DNA of 12,445 bases from Muribaculaceae bacterium. GTDB taxonomy: Bacteria; Bacteroidota; Bacteroidia; Bacteroidales; Muribaculaceae. Each line of letters opens with the position of its first letter. Within the stretch, counting starts at the first letter, position 1. The stretch covers positions 1 through 12,445 of the forward strand of contig VSPW01000037.1 in NCBI GenBank assembly GCA_009775535.1, written 5' to 3'. The notes below the pieces were generated by a model. It was not told the origin of the DNA. It ran no database searches and saw only the letters and a list, made by a program, of their open reading frames with translations. This document shows positions 6,071-12,445 of this stretch, piece after piece. The position numbers and the translations under genes are program-made.

Positions 6071-6790
6071 ATGACTAATTTAAGTGTAAATATAAATAAA
6101 GTGGCCACTCTGCGCAATGCGCGCGGTGAGAACCGCCCATGTGTTGAGCAGGTGGCTGTCGACTGTGAAGCTTTCGGCGCACAGGGAATAACCGTTCACC
6201 CGCGACCTGACGGACGTCATATCCGTCATGATGATGTGTTCAGGCTCAGGACGTTGGTCAAGACCGAGTTCAATATCGAGGGATATCCCTCCCCGGATTT
6301 CATCGATATGGTCCTGAAGGCACGTCCCGAACAGGTTACATTGGTGCCTGACTCACCCCAGCAGGTGACAAGCAATGTAGGTTGGGATGTGGCCTTGAAC
6401 GTGGACTTCCTTACATCCGTGGTGGAATGTTTCAAGGGAGTTGGCATACGCACCTCCATTTTCGTAAATCCCGAGGCAGATGTCATAAAAATGGCAGCAC
6501 GTACAGGCGCCGACCGGGTGGAGCTGTACACAAAGCCATATGCCGACATGTATGCATCTGATCCCGAGGCCGCCGTTGCCCCTTATGTCGAAGCCTCAAA
6601 GATTGCCCATGGCTGCGGCCTGGGAGTGAATGCAGGCCATGACCTTTCATTGGAGAACCTTGAGTTTTTCCATTCGCGTGTGCCTTATCTTAATGAGGTG
6701 TCGATCGGGCATGCGCTTATCTGCGATGCCCTGTATCTCGGCCTCCAGGAGACCATCCGCCGATACCGCGGATGCCTTATGAAACGTTGA
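6071..6790 (+). CDS. pdxJ: Pyridoxine 5'-phosphate synthase
   Basis: This enzyme condenses 1-deoxyxylulose 5-phosphate with aminoacetone phosphate to form the pyridoxine ring, the final ring-closing step of the DXP-dependent vitamin B6 pathway in the cytoplasm. The 239 residues match the family (about 240). N-terminal LSVNINKVATLRNARG is typical. Catalytic positions are visible: H43 in TVHPRPDGRHI, E70 in FNIEGYPS, and H190 in NAGHDLS, with the phosphate-binding SIGHALI at 211-217. The ATG at 6071 is preferred over an upstream TTG at 5984, because the upstream extension (residues DYSTKLRTILD and on) has no family resemblance and would overlap the promoter motif. It probably leads the operon with exbB 23 bases downstream. 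Confidence 0.96.
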   Translation: MTNLSVNINKVATLRNARGENRPCVEQVAVDCEAFGAQGITVHPRPDGRHIRHDDVFRLRTLVKTEFNIEGYPSPDFIDMVLKARPEQVTLVPDSPQQVTSNVGWDVALNVDFLTSVVECFKGVGIRTSIFVNPEADVIKMAARTGADRVELYTKPYADMYASDPEAAVAPYVEASKIAHGCGLGVNAGHDLSLENLEFFHSRVPYLNEVSIGHALICDALYLGLQETIRRYRGCLMKR

Positions 6791-6813
6791 CTAATAAAAA
6801 AAGATAAAGGCTT

Positions 6814-7545
6814 ATGTCAATCTCTATACTATCATCTATATTGCCTCAGGATGCACCCCATGTTGAGGCCGTGGCCGACTCTCTGCAGAGCGCCGCTGTG
6901 TCCGCCCAGGCATCACCTGTATCGGAGATGTCGCTATGGGAGCTTTGCCTTGAAGGCGGATGGATAATGATCCCGTTGGCCGTGTTGCTGGTAATTAGCG
7001 TGTATGTGTTCATAGAGCGGGCCGTTGTGATTGGCAAGGCCGCACGCGAGGACGGCACATTCATGCAGCGCATACGCGACTATATACACGAGGGCGAGGT
7101 AGAAAGCGCGCTCAACCTGTGCAAGAAGACACAATCGCCGTATGCCCGCCTTATATCCAAGGGTATTTCCCGTATAGGCCGTCCGACATCCGATGTGCTG
7201 GTGGCGGTAGAAAATACCGGCAACCTTGAGGTGGCCGACCTGTCCAAAGGGCTTCCGTGGCTGGCCACTACAGCCTCTGGCGCGCCGATGCTCGGATTTC
7301 TCGGCACGGTAGTGGGTATGGTGCAGGCATTCTATGCCATAGCCAACTCCGGGACGGCTGCATCGATAGGCTCTTTTGCCGGAGGCATATACACGGCATT
7401 GGTCACCACTGTGGCAGGTCTTGTCGTAGGGATTGTGGCCATGTTCGGATACAATTATCTTGTAGCGCGTATAAACAAGGTGATGAACCTTATGGAGGCG
7501 CGCACGATGGAGTTCATGGACCTGCTCAATGAGCCGGCAAACTGA
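6814..7545 (+). CDS. exbB: ExbB/TolQ/MotA-family proton channel subunit
   Basis: This is an inner-membrane channel subunit that, with ExbD, uses the proton gradient to energise TonB for outer-membrane transport. The 243 residues have three predicted membrane spans: about 49-70 (GGWIMIPLAVLLVISVYVF), 152-176 and 188-215. The conserved second and third spans read GAPMLGFLGTVVGMVQAF and GIYTALVTTVAGLVVGIVAM, with the channel threonines expected at T165 and T198/T199. An N-terminal segment of about 40 polar residues precedes the first span. The cytoplasmic loop between spans 1 and 2 contains the usual SPYARLISKG. The gene is 14 bases upstream of exbD and 23 downstream of pdxJ. ExbB and TolQ cannot be fully separated by sequence alone; the adjacent TonB-like gene favours ExbB. 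Confidence 0.92.
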   Translation: MSISILSSILPQDAPHVEAVADSLQSAAVSAQASPVSEMSLWELCLEGGWIMIPLAVLLVISVYVFIERAVVIGKAAREDGTFMQRIRDYIHEGEVESALNLCKKTQSPYARLISKGISRIGRPTSDVLVAVENTGNLEVADLSKGLPWLATTASGAPMLGFLGTVVGMVQAFYAIANSGTAASIGSFAGGIYTALVTTVAGLVVGIVAMFGYNYLVARINKVMNLMEARTMEFMDLLNEPAN

Positions 7546-7559
7546 AATATAAACGCGAC

Positions 7560-7997
7560 ATGGCTTTAAAACGGCAACAAGACATGATGGCCACCTTCTC
7601 GATGGCATCCATGACCGATGTCATATTCCTGCTGTTGGTGTTCTTCCTGGTGACATCCACATTCGTGTTCCCTACTGCGGTTGAGGTCAACTTGCCCGAA
7701 GGGGTGGAGCAGACGGCTGTGAAACCGGGCACACGTGTGTATATCGACCAGTCGCAGTCGATATATGTGTCATATTCTGATGGCGAGCCGCAGCAGATAG
7801 CCGAGGGGCAGCTGCAGTCGTACCTGCTGACGGTAAAAGAGCAGGACCCATTAACCTCGGTTGCCCTGTATGCCGATGAGTCAGTGCCTTACGGCAAGGT
7901 GGTCGAGGTGCTTAATTCTGCTGCTGAAGTGAAACTTAGGATGGTGCTTGCCACCAAGGCAGTCCCGTCGTCGGCCCGTCCGTACAAATCCCGTTGA
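7560..7997 (+). CDS. exbD: ExbD/TolR-family biopolymer transport protein
   Basis: This is the partner of ExbB in the TonB motor. The 145 residues contain one membrane span near 18-38 (MTDVIFLLLVFFLVTSTF). It carries the essential proton-binding aspartate at D20, the counterpart of ExbD D25 in E. coli. A periplasmic domain of about 100 residues follows (VEVNLPEG, then VALYADESVPYGKVVEVLN), ending in a short basic tail PYKSR. Start ATG 7560 directly follows the exbB stop by 14 bases, and tonB begins 23 bases after its stop, so translation and assembly are probably coordinated. Only one exbD is present here, whereas some Bacteroidota carry two in tandem. Confidence 0.92.
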   Translation: MALKRQQDMMATFSMASMTDVIFLLLVFFLVTSTFVFPTAVEVNLPEGVEQTAVKPGTRVYIDQSQSIYVSYSDGEPQQIAEGQLQSYLLTVKEQDPLTSVALYADESVPYGKVVEVLNSAAEVKLRMVLATKAVPSSARPYKSR

Positions 7998-8020
7998 CAC
8001 CGGATAAAAGACTGTAGAAA

Positions 8021-8830
8021 ATGGAGGATAAGTCCCGTATATATGCCCTTTGCGGAACATTGGCGGTGGTCGCCTTATTGGTCGCCATACTGTTATTTGC
8101 CGCTTTGTCGTATCCTCCGGCTGAACGTCCACGCTGGGATGTGGATAAGTCCGAAGTGTTGCTGGCCGACGAATATGTTCCTATGGACAGGATAATCCCC
8201 TCAGATATAGGTGACGATGAGCCTGTTGCCGGAGACCTGGTGGAAGGGCCGGATGCCGCCCCTGGGCAGGCGTCATCGGTTGACATTGATGATGCCGGCG
8301 ACATAGGAGCGGCATCGCCGGTGAATACGGCGTCCGAACCTTCGGCAGTCAAGGAGACGGTTAAGCCTGAATCAGTCAAGCCGGCCACCCCTCGCAAAAA
8401 CGACGAGGAGAATGAAAAGGCCAGGGCAAGGAATATCAATACCAATGTCAATAACGCGTTTACCGCGCGCCCTGATAATTCTACAGGAAATAATACCGGG
8501 GCACAGTCGTCACAGGAAAGCGGCAATTCCTCCAGTCCGTCAAAAGGGGTGACGCCTGGGGCAAAGATAGGCAACGGCTGGTCCATATCATCGTATGGCG
8601 ATGTCGGGGCCAAGGGAAAGCCTCTCGGCAGTGTCATAATAGAAGTAGAGGTCGACTCCCAAGGGAAAGTAATATCCGCTACACCAGCGGGAGGCACACC
8701 GCCTGCGGCCAGTAACCCTGCGGTGATAGCGGAATGCATGAAAGCCGCCCGTCAGAGCAAGTTCCGGCGGTCATTGAAATCCGGGCCTCCCTCGCGTACA
8801 CGTGGCACTATAACCTGGACATTCAAATAG
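8021..8830 (+). CDS. tonB: TonB-family energy transducer
   Basis: This protein is anchored in the inner membrane and spans the periplasm to drive TonB-dependent outer-membrane receptors such as SusC-type transporters. The 269 residues have a cytoplasmic start MEDKSRIYAL, a membrane anchor at about 8-30, a long polar spacer, and a TonB C-terminal domain at roughly 176-269 (GAKIGNGWSISSYGDV, then PLGSVIIEVEVDSQGKVISA and RTRGTITWTFK). The spacer is unusual: instead of Pro-Glu/Pro-Lys repeats it has an acidic part rich in Asp, Gly and Ala, a short lysine-proline stretch (VKPESVKPATP), and then an Asn/Ser/Gly-rich part. The family assignment rests on the C-terminal domain and the exbB-exbD context. 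It is the last gene of the pdxJ operon. Confidence 0.87.
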   Translation: MEDKSRIYALCGTLAVVALLVAILLFAALSYPPAERPRWDVDKSEVLLADEYVPMDRIIPSDIGDDEPVAGDLVEGPDAAPGQASSVDIDDAGDIGAASPVNTASEPSAVKETVKPESVKPATPRKNDEENEKARARNINTNVNNAFTARPDNSTGNNTGAQSSQESGNSSSPSKGVTPGAKIGNGWSISSYGDVGAKGKPLGSVIIEVEVDSQGKVISATPAGGTPPAASNPAVIAECMKAARQSKFRRSLKSGPPSRTRGTITWTFK

Positions 8831-8898
8831 CCGGCAGCAAGCCATCTGTTTTTTCATCTATATGGCTGTCTGTATTTCCCCTGTTTTTAGGCGGATGG

Positions 8899-8920
8899 TG
8901 GCAAGTTTTTGCCGATTTTA
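8899..8920 (+). terminator. Weak candidate terminator after tonB
   Basis: GGCAA (8900-8904) can pair with TTGCC (8909-8913) around the loop GTTT, with a possible extra wobble pair, followed by GATTTTA. The stem is short and the T-run has only four bases, so this is a weak call. It is the best candidate for ending the pdxJ-exbB-exbD-tonB transcript before the next promoter. Confidence 0.3.
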
Positions 8921-8943
8921 GACAGATTCATAAATATTTTTAT

Positions 8944-8951
8944 TAAATTTG
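8944..8951 (+). promoter_or_regulatory. Putative -7 promoter element for the DUF349 gene
   Basis: TAAATTTG matches TAnnTTTG exactly, in an AT-rich stretch 38 bases upstream of the ATG at 8990. Transcription would start near 8958, giving a leader of about 30 bases. No good -33 element is visible at the usual spacing; TTTTTG at 8906-8911 is too far upstream. Confidence 0.5.
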
Positions 8952-8989
8952 ACGCCAAATGCTCCCTGTAGGGCATATAAATAAAACAA

Positions 8990-10903
8990 ATGATCATTAT
9001 GGAAACGCGTGAACAGTCCTTAAATCCAGTATCGGAGGACCAGACCCTACCCAAGGCATCCGAAGCGGAGGCCTCTGCACCTGAAAAATCAGTCGATAAC
9101 ACTATAGAAACCGTTGGCATATCCGGAGTCGATCCCGAAAAGGCCGCCGAGGACATCATGTCGGAAGGTGAGCGGGAGACGGAAGCCGACAAGGCTGCGC
9201 CCACAAAGGAGAGCCTGCTGGCCGCTGCCGAAGAGCTGGCCGCCAGGGATGCCGCTGATATCAGGCGTGAGGATGTTTCACGTATACGCAAACAGTTCAG
9301 CGACCTCCGTGCTGCAGAGACAGCTGCCGAACGGGAAGAATATTACAAGTCCGTTGAGGGCGTTGAGGATGCCGCACCGTTCCAGGCGGCTGAGGATGCC
9401 AGTGAACTGCGCCTGCATGAGATACTGAATGTGATCAAAGGGAAAAAATCGGCATGGGTTGCAGAGCAGGAGGCTTTGCGTGCAGCCAATCTTGAACGTA
9501 AACAGGCTGTAGTGGAGGAAATAAACAAGCTTGCTGCAGACACGGATAATGTGAACCGCACATATCCGCGTTTCCAGGAACTGAGACAGGACTTCCTGGC
9601 CATAGGGGAGGCTACCCCGTCAGCCGAAAGCGATATACAGCGTGCATTCAAGGATGCCCAGGAACGCTATTATGACCAATTGAAGGTCAACAAGGACCTC
9701 CGCGACTATGACTTCAAGAAAAACCTCGACTCCAAGATGCTGCTTATCGATGAAGCAAAGCGTCTGGTGTCCGAACCTGATGTGATAACAGCCTTCAGGC
9801 GCTTGCAGGAACTCCACGACAAGTGGCGTCAGACAGGGCCGGTAGCCAAGGAAAAGCGTGAAGAGATATGGGGTGAATTCAAGGACATCTCCGCAGAGAT
9901 AAACAAGCGTTACCAGGCACATTTCGAGGAGCGTAAGGCTGAAGAACTGCGTAACGAGCAGGCCAAGACAGCGATATGCGAGCGTATAGAGGCTCTTGAC
10001 TATACACAGATAAAGAATTATGCCGGCTGGGATGACCTCACAAAAGTCATTATTGAGGCACAGGCCGAATGGAAGACACTCGGGTTTGCATCTAAGAAAA
10101 TGAACAATATGCTGTTTGCCCGCTTTCGTGGCACATGCGACAAGTTCTTTGCAGCCAAGGCGGAATATTTCAAGTCTACCAAAGAGGCACTTTCCGCCAA
10201 CCTGGCCAAGAAGGTTTCGTTGTGCGAACGTGCGGAGGCGTTGAAAGACAGCACCGACTGGAGAAAGACCTCCGATGAGCTTGTGGAGCTTCAGAAAGAA
10301 TGGAAGACCATAGGGGCTGTTCCCAAGAAGCACAGCGATTCAGTGTGGCGTCGCTTCCAGACAGCATGTGATGCATTCTTTGACGCTAAAAAGGCTGCAA
10401 CATCGGGTGTGAGGTCCACACAGCAGGCCAACCTGAAGGCAAAGCGCGAGATAATCGAAGCACTTGGCAACATCGCCGCGGATGCTCCACGCGAGGAGGC
10501 AGTAAAGGCCATAAAGGAACTGCAGGCTAAATGGAATCAGATAGGCCATGTCCCGTTCCGCGATAAGGACAAGATATATGATGCATACCGCGAAAAGGTC
10601 AACGGTTTGTATTCCAGACTTAACATGCGTGAGTCGCGTGAGAATTTCGCAGGTTTTGAAAGCTCGCTTGAGGGGATATCCGGCGATGAGAACAGGCTGT
10701 ACCGTGAGCGGGAGAGGCTTATGCGCGCTTTTGAGCAGAAACGTGCGGAATTGCAGACTGTCGAGAACAATATGGGATTCTTCAGCTCAAAATCGAAGGC
10801 CGGAGAATCGATGATGCGTGAATTGCAGCACAGGGTGCAGCGTGTCAAGGACGACCTGGAGATGCTGGAGAAGAAGATAGCCCTTATTGATTCCAAACTC
10901 TGA
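8990..10903 (+). CDS. DUF349 repeat protein
   Basis: This is a mostly helical, charged cytoplasmic protein of 637 residues with no signal peptide or membrane span. After an acidic, Ala/Glu-rich N-terminal 120 residues come five DUF349-like repeats spaced by about 75-85 residues, beginning near 197, 272, 357, 434 and 511. The later four show the pattern LQxxWKxxG-VPxK-W-F: HDKWRQTGPVAKEKREEIW, AEWKTLGFASKK, KEWKTIGAVPKKHSDSVW and AKWNQIGHVPFRDKDKIY. The first repeat is weaker (RQDFLAIGEATP). The C-terminal 80 residues, with GFFSSKSKAG followed by ELQHRVQRVKDDLEMLEKKI, look like a coiled coil. The molecular role of DUF349 is not established, to my knowledge. Start: ATG 8990 after AAATAAAACAA; ATG 8999 (METREQ) is an equally good alternative. 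It has its own putative promoter. Confidence 0.88.
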   Translation: MIIMETREQSLNPVSEDQTLPKASEAEASAPEKSVDNTIETVGISGVDPEKAAEDIMSEGERETEADKAAPTKESLLAAAEELAARDAADIRREDVSRIRKQFSDLRAAETAAEREEYYKSVEGVEDAAPFQAAEDASELRLHEILNVIKGKKSAWVAEQEALRAANLERKQAVVEEINKLAADTDNVNRTYPRFQELRQDFLAIGEATPSAESDIQRAFKDAQERYYDQLKVNKDLRDYDFKKNLDSKMLLIDEAKRLVSEPDVITAFRRLQELHDKWRQTGPVAKEKREEIWGEFKDISAEINKRYQAHFEERKAEELRNEQAKTAICERIEALDYTQIKNYAGWDDLTKVIIEAQAEWKTLGFASKKMNNMLFARFRGTCDKFFAAKAEYFKSTKEALSANLAKKVSLCERAEALKDSTDWRKTSDELVELQKEWKTIGAVPKKHSDSVWRRFQTACDAFFDAKKAATSGVRSTQQANLKAKREIIEALGNIAADAPREEAVKAIKELQAKWNQIGHVPFRDKDKIYDAYREKVNGLYSRLNMRESRENFAGFESSLEGISGDENRLYRERERLMRAFEQKRAELQTVENNMGFFSSKSKAGESMMRELQHRVQRVKDDLEMLEKKIALIDSKL

Positions 10904-10914
10904 TAAACAAGCAT

Positions 10915-10976
10915 TCTGCCGGTAAAGGCAGCCTGGACATGCGGCGCATGTCCAGGCCTCCGGCATGTCCGGCAGA
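10915..10976 (+). other. Nested intergenic palindrome with alternative pairings
   Basis: A perfect 12-base-pair hairpin (10931-10942 with 10946-10957, loop GGC) sits inside an outer stem TCTGCCGG (10915-10922) with CCGGCAGA (10969-10976). The word GCATGTCC occurs twice, at 10946-10953 and 10963-10970, so GGACATGC at 10935-10942 could pair with either copy; using the second copy would disturb the outer stem. No T-run follows, so it is not a standard intrinsic terminator. It could be a structured leader of the sugar transferase gene, a transcript-end structure of the DUF349 gene, or a repeated extragenic palindrome. Confidence 0.6.
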
Positions 10977-10994
10977 GTAGATTTCTGAAACCCT

Positions 10995-12386
10995 ATGACT
11001 TCAGTGAACCGAAAAGGCGGATATGGTCGGTTTGTCAGCACCATAATAAGTGCTGTCGATCTGCTGATATTCAATCTGGCCTTTTACGTCACGGTTATTT
11101 CCTCGCCTGAGATATACAACCATGGCAGCCTAAGGGTGATATGGCTGTTGGTTGATGTGGCGTATGTCCCGGTGGCCTATTGGTCATCGCAGTCGCGCCG
11201 TGCACGTTCGATATATATGGAGAATGTGCTGGTCAATTCTCTGGTTGCGGTATCGGTACATGCGTTGTTTTTTATGGCGATGCTCACCTTTTTGGGCATA
11301 AATGATATGTCGTTCGGAAATTATGGCGAATTTTACGGCATAACATTTGTGGCCCTCCCGTTGTGGTGGATATTGTCCAGGTTGATAGTGAAGCGATTCC
11401 GTAAACGTGGGAGGAATTTCCTGCGGGTGGTTATAGTCGGGACAAACGCTACTGCTCGTCGCCTGTATGCAGAATTGAGCGGTGATGCTTCATATGGATA
11501 CCGTGTATACGGATTTTTCGGCAATAACACAGAAGACGGCCTACCTGCCAGATATCTCGGTGAGATCGGGCAGTTGAAGGACTATATACTGAGCCACAGC
11601 ATAGATGAGGTATTCTATGCCCTCACTGATGGCGACGATGATAACCTGGCCTATGTTACAAAGACCACTGACGATTGTGTGACAAAGCTTTATTACGTCC
11701 CACAGATACCGCATACCGTACCACGTAATTTCCAGATGTACAAGGTGGGGTCGATGCCCGTAATCAGCACGCGCAGCAACCCGTTGCATTCTATGGTGAA
11801 CCGTGCATTGAAGCGGACGTTTGATGTTGTCCTTTCCTGTGTTTTCCTGCTTGTGTCGCCGGTGGTCTTCATCCCTATCGCCATTGCCATAAAGATGTCC
11901 TCGCCAGGGCCGGTGTTCTTTATCCAGCGCCGTACGGGTTACCGCGGATGCACATTCCCGTGCATAAAATTCCGTACAATGCGTGTTAATCAGGATGCAG
12001 ATACGTTGCAGGCCACTGAACGAGACCCCCGCAAGACCCGCGTGGGAGATTTCCTGCGCCGGACCAACCTGGATGAGCTGCCGCAGTTCGTAAACGTGTT
12101 TTTGGGGCAGATGAGCATAGTCGGTCCGCGCCCGCATATGCTGAAACATACAGAAGACTACACTCGCCTGGTGGATAAATATATGGTGCGCCATGTTGTA
12201 AAGCCTGGCATAACCGGCTGGGCGCAGGTAAACGGCTACCGTGGGCTTACCGATGAATTGTGGAAAATGGAGCGCAGGGTGGAATATGACGTATGGTATA
12301 TAGAGAACTGGAGTCTACCCCTTGACCTTAAGATAGTGGTGCTCACGGCATTCAAGGCATTCCTGCCCGACAAGAACGCTTTCTGA
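10995..12386 (+). CDS. Undecaprenyl-phosphate sugar-1-phosphate transferase (WcaJ/WbaP family)
   Basis: This is a polyprenyl glycosylphosphotransferase, which starts surface glycan synthesis by moving a sugar-1-phosphate from a UDP-sugar to undecaprenyl phosphate at the inner membrane. The 463 residues follow the full-length family plan. About four N-terminal membrane spans lie within residues 12-130. A Rossmann-like CoA-binding-type domain starts at VVIVGTNATARRL (145-157). A re-entrant membrane helix lies at about 275-300 (TFDVVLSCVFLLVSPVVF), followed by the C-terminal catalytic domain with SSPGPVFFIQRRTGY, KFRTM at 325-329, the catalytic DE pair D360-E361 in NLDELPQF, SIVGPRP at 374-380 and the C-terminal GITGWAQVNGYRG. 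The specific sugar cannot be read from sequence. Start ATG 10995 follows the palindrome. A probable recQ begins one base after its stop. Confidence 0.93.
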   Translation: MTSVNRKGGYGRFVSTIISAVDLLIFNLAFYVTVISSPEIYNHGSLRVIWLLVDVAYVPVAYWSSQSRRARSIYMENVLVNSLVAVSVHALFFMAMLTFLGINDMSFGNYGEFYGITFVALPLWWILSRLIVKRFRKRGRNFLRVVIVGTNATARRLYAELSGDASYGYRVYGFFGNNTEDGLPARYLGEIGQLKDYILSHSIDEVFYALTDGDDDNLAYVTKTTDDCVTKLYYVPQIPHTVPRNFQMYKVGSMPVISTRSNPLHSMVNRALKRTFDVVLSCVFLLVSPVVFIPIAIAIKMSSPGPVFFIQRRTGYRGCTFPCIKFRTMRVNQDADTLQATERDPRKTRVGDFLRRTNLDELPQFVNVFLGQMSIVGPRPHMLKHTEDYTRLVDKYMVRHVVKPGITGWAQVNGYRGLTDELWKMERRVEYDVWYIENWSLPLDLKIVVLTAFKAFLPDKNAF

Positions 12387-12387
12387 T

Positions 12388-12445
12388 ATGGATGTGGGTT
12401 ATGGAAATAAGGCGAAGGCCCTGCTGAAACGCTTCTACGGCTATG
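12388..12445 (+). CDS. recQ: Probable ATP-dependent DNA helicase RecQ, N-terminal fragment cut by the window end
   Basis: An open frame begins at ATG 12388, one base after the TGA of the sugar transferase, and runs to the window end. The 19 residues seen are MDVGYGNKAKALLKRFYGY. The part ALLKRFYGY strongly recalls the start of RecQ helicases, where LLKKYFGY is followed by the Q-motif sequence SFRPGQ; those next residues lie outside the window. The near-zero spacing suggests translational coupling with the upstream gene. The identification rests on about nine residues and is tentative. Confidence 0.5.
   Translation, partial: MDVGYGNKAKALLKRFYGY

Noticed and set aside
7936..8739. 267-codon minus-strand open frame opposite tonB
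   Set aside because: It is low-complexity (Ser/Thr/Pro-rich), antisense to a supported gene with clear domains, and shows no family features.
8840..8867. AGCCAT/ATGGCT inverted repeat after tonB as a terminator
   Set aside because: Only a 6-bp stem with a 16-base loop, and the T-run lies inside the loop rather than after the stem.
9620..10333. 237-codon minus-strand open frame opposite the DUF349 gene
   Set aside because: It is antisense to a repeat-rich coding region and its Leu/Phe/Cys-rich content reflects complementing Lys/Glu codons.
10915..10976. Palindrome as a Rho-independent terminator
   Set aside because: No T-run follows the stem; the next bases are GTAGATTTCTG.

Overview
This window looks like a chromosomal segment of a fairly GC-rich member of the Bacteroidales. 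The family could be Muribaculaceae, but that is only a guess from codon style and gene content. Three things support the order-level call. The protein families have Bacteroidota-type sequences (DnaX starting MQPYIVSARKYRPSTF, PdxJ with HPRPDGRHI). Gene starts are preceded by A-rich tracts rather than Shine-Dalgarno sequences. Several intergenic regions carry the Bacteroidota -7 promoter motif TAnnTTTG. The first 57 bases are almost pure C with no G, which looks like a contig edge or sequencing artefact.

Layout. Positions 89-1833 hold dnaX, the clamp-loader gamma/tau subunit, split between two reading frames: the ATPase part stops at 1192 and the tau-specific C-terminal part continues in the -1 frame to 1833. 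Positions 1867-3944 hold, on the same strand, an RsmF-type rRNA m5C methyltransferase and riboflavin synthase (ribE). On the minus strand, converging on ribE with only 4 bases between the stop codons, lies a three-gene set transcribed in the order ACT-like protein (5951-5601), NAD kinase (5578-4694), YgjP-type zinc metallopeptidase (4677-3949). Divergent from it, and sharing a compact promoter region near 5979-6010, runs pdxJ-exbB-exbD-tonB (6071-8830): vitamin B6 ring synthesis followed by a complete TonB energising complex. Next comes a separately promoted protein with five DUF349-like repeats (8990-10903), a 62-base intergenic palindrome, a WcaJ/WbaP-type initiating sugar-phosphate transferase (10995-12386), and the first 19 codons of what is probably recQ, cut by the window end.

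How it fits together. Most of this is housekeeping: replication (dnaX, recQ), ribosome modification (rsmF), cofactor synthesis (ribE, nadK, pdxJ), outer-membrane energy transduction (exbB/exbD/tonB) and surface glycan initiation (wcaJ-like). I see no mobile element, CRISPR array, tRNA or rRNA.

The most interesting region is the dnaX frame junction (1180-1238). It combines a C4 re-pairing site at the base of a predicted hairpin whose loop holds the zero-frame stop. About 35 bases further on, a purine-rich SD-like stretch precedes an A8 run, after which both alternative frames stop at once. This could be a gamma/tau recoding device of unusual layout, or a single-base sequence error lying next to a conventional dnaX slippage site. 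The sequence alone cannot decide. Other points worth a look are an ACT-only relative of a CBS-ACT protein beside nadK, and a palindrome with mutually exclusive pairings upstream of the sugar transferase.
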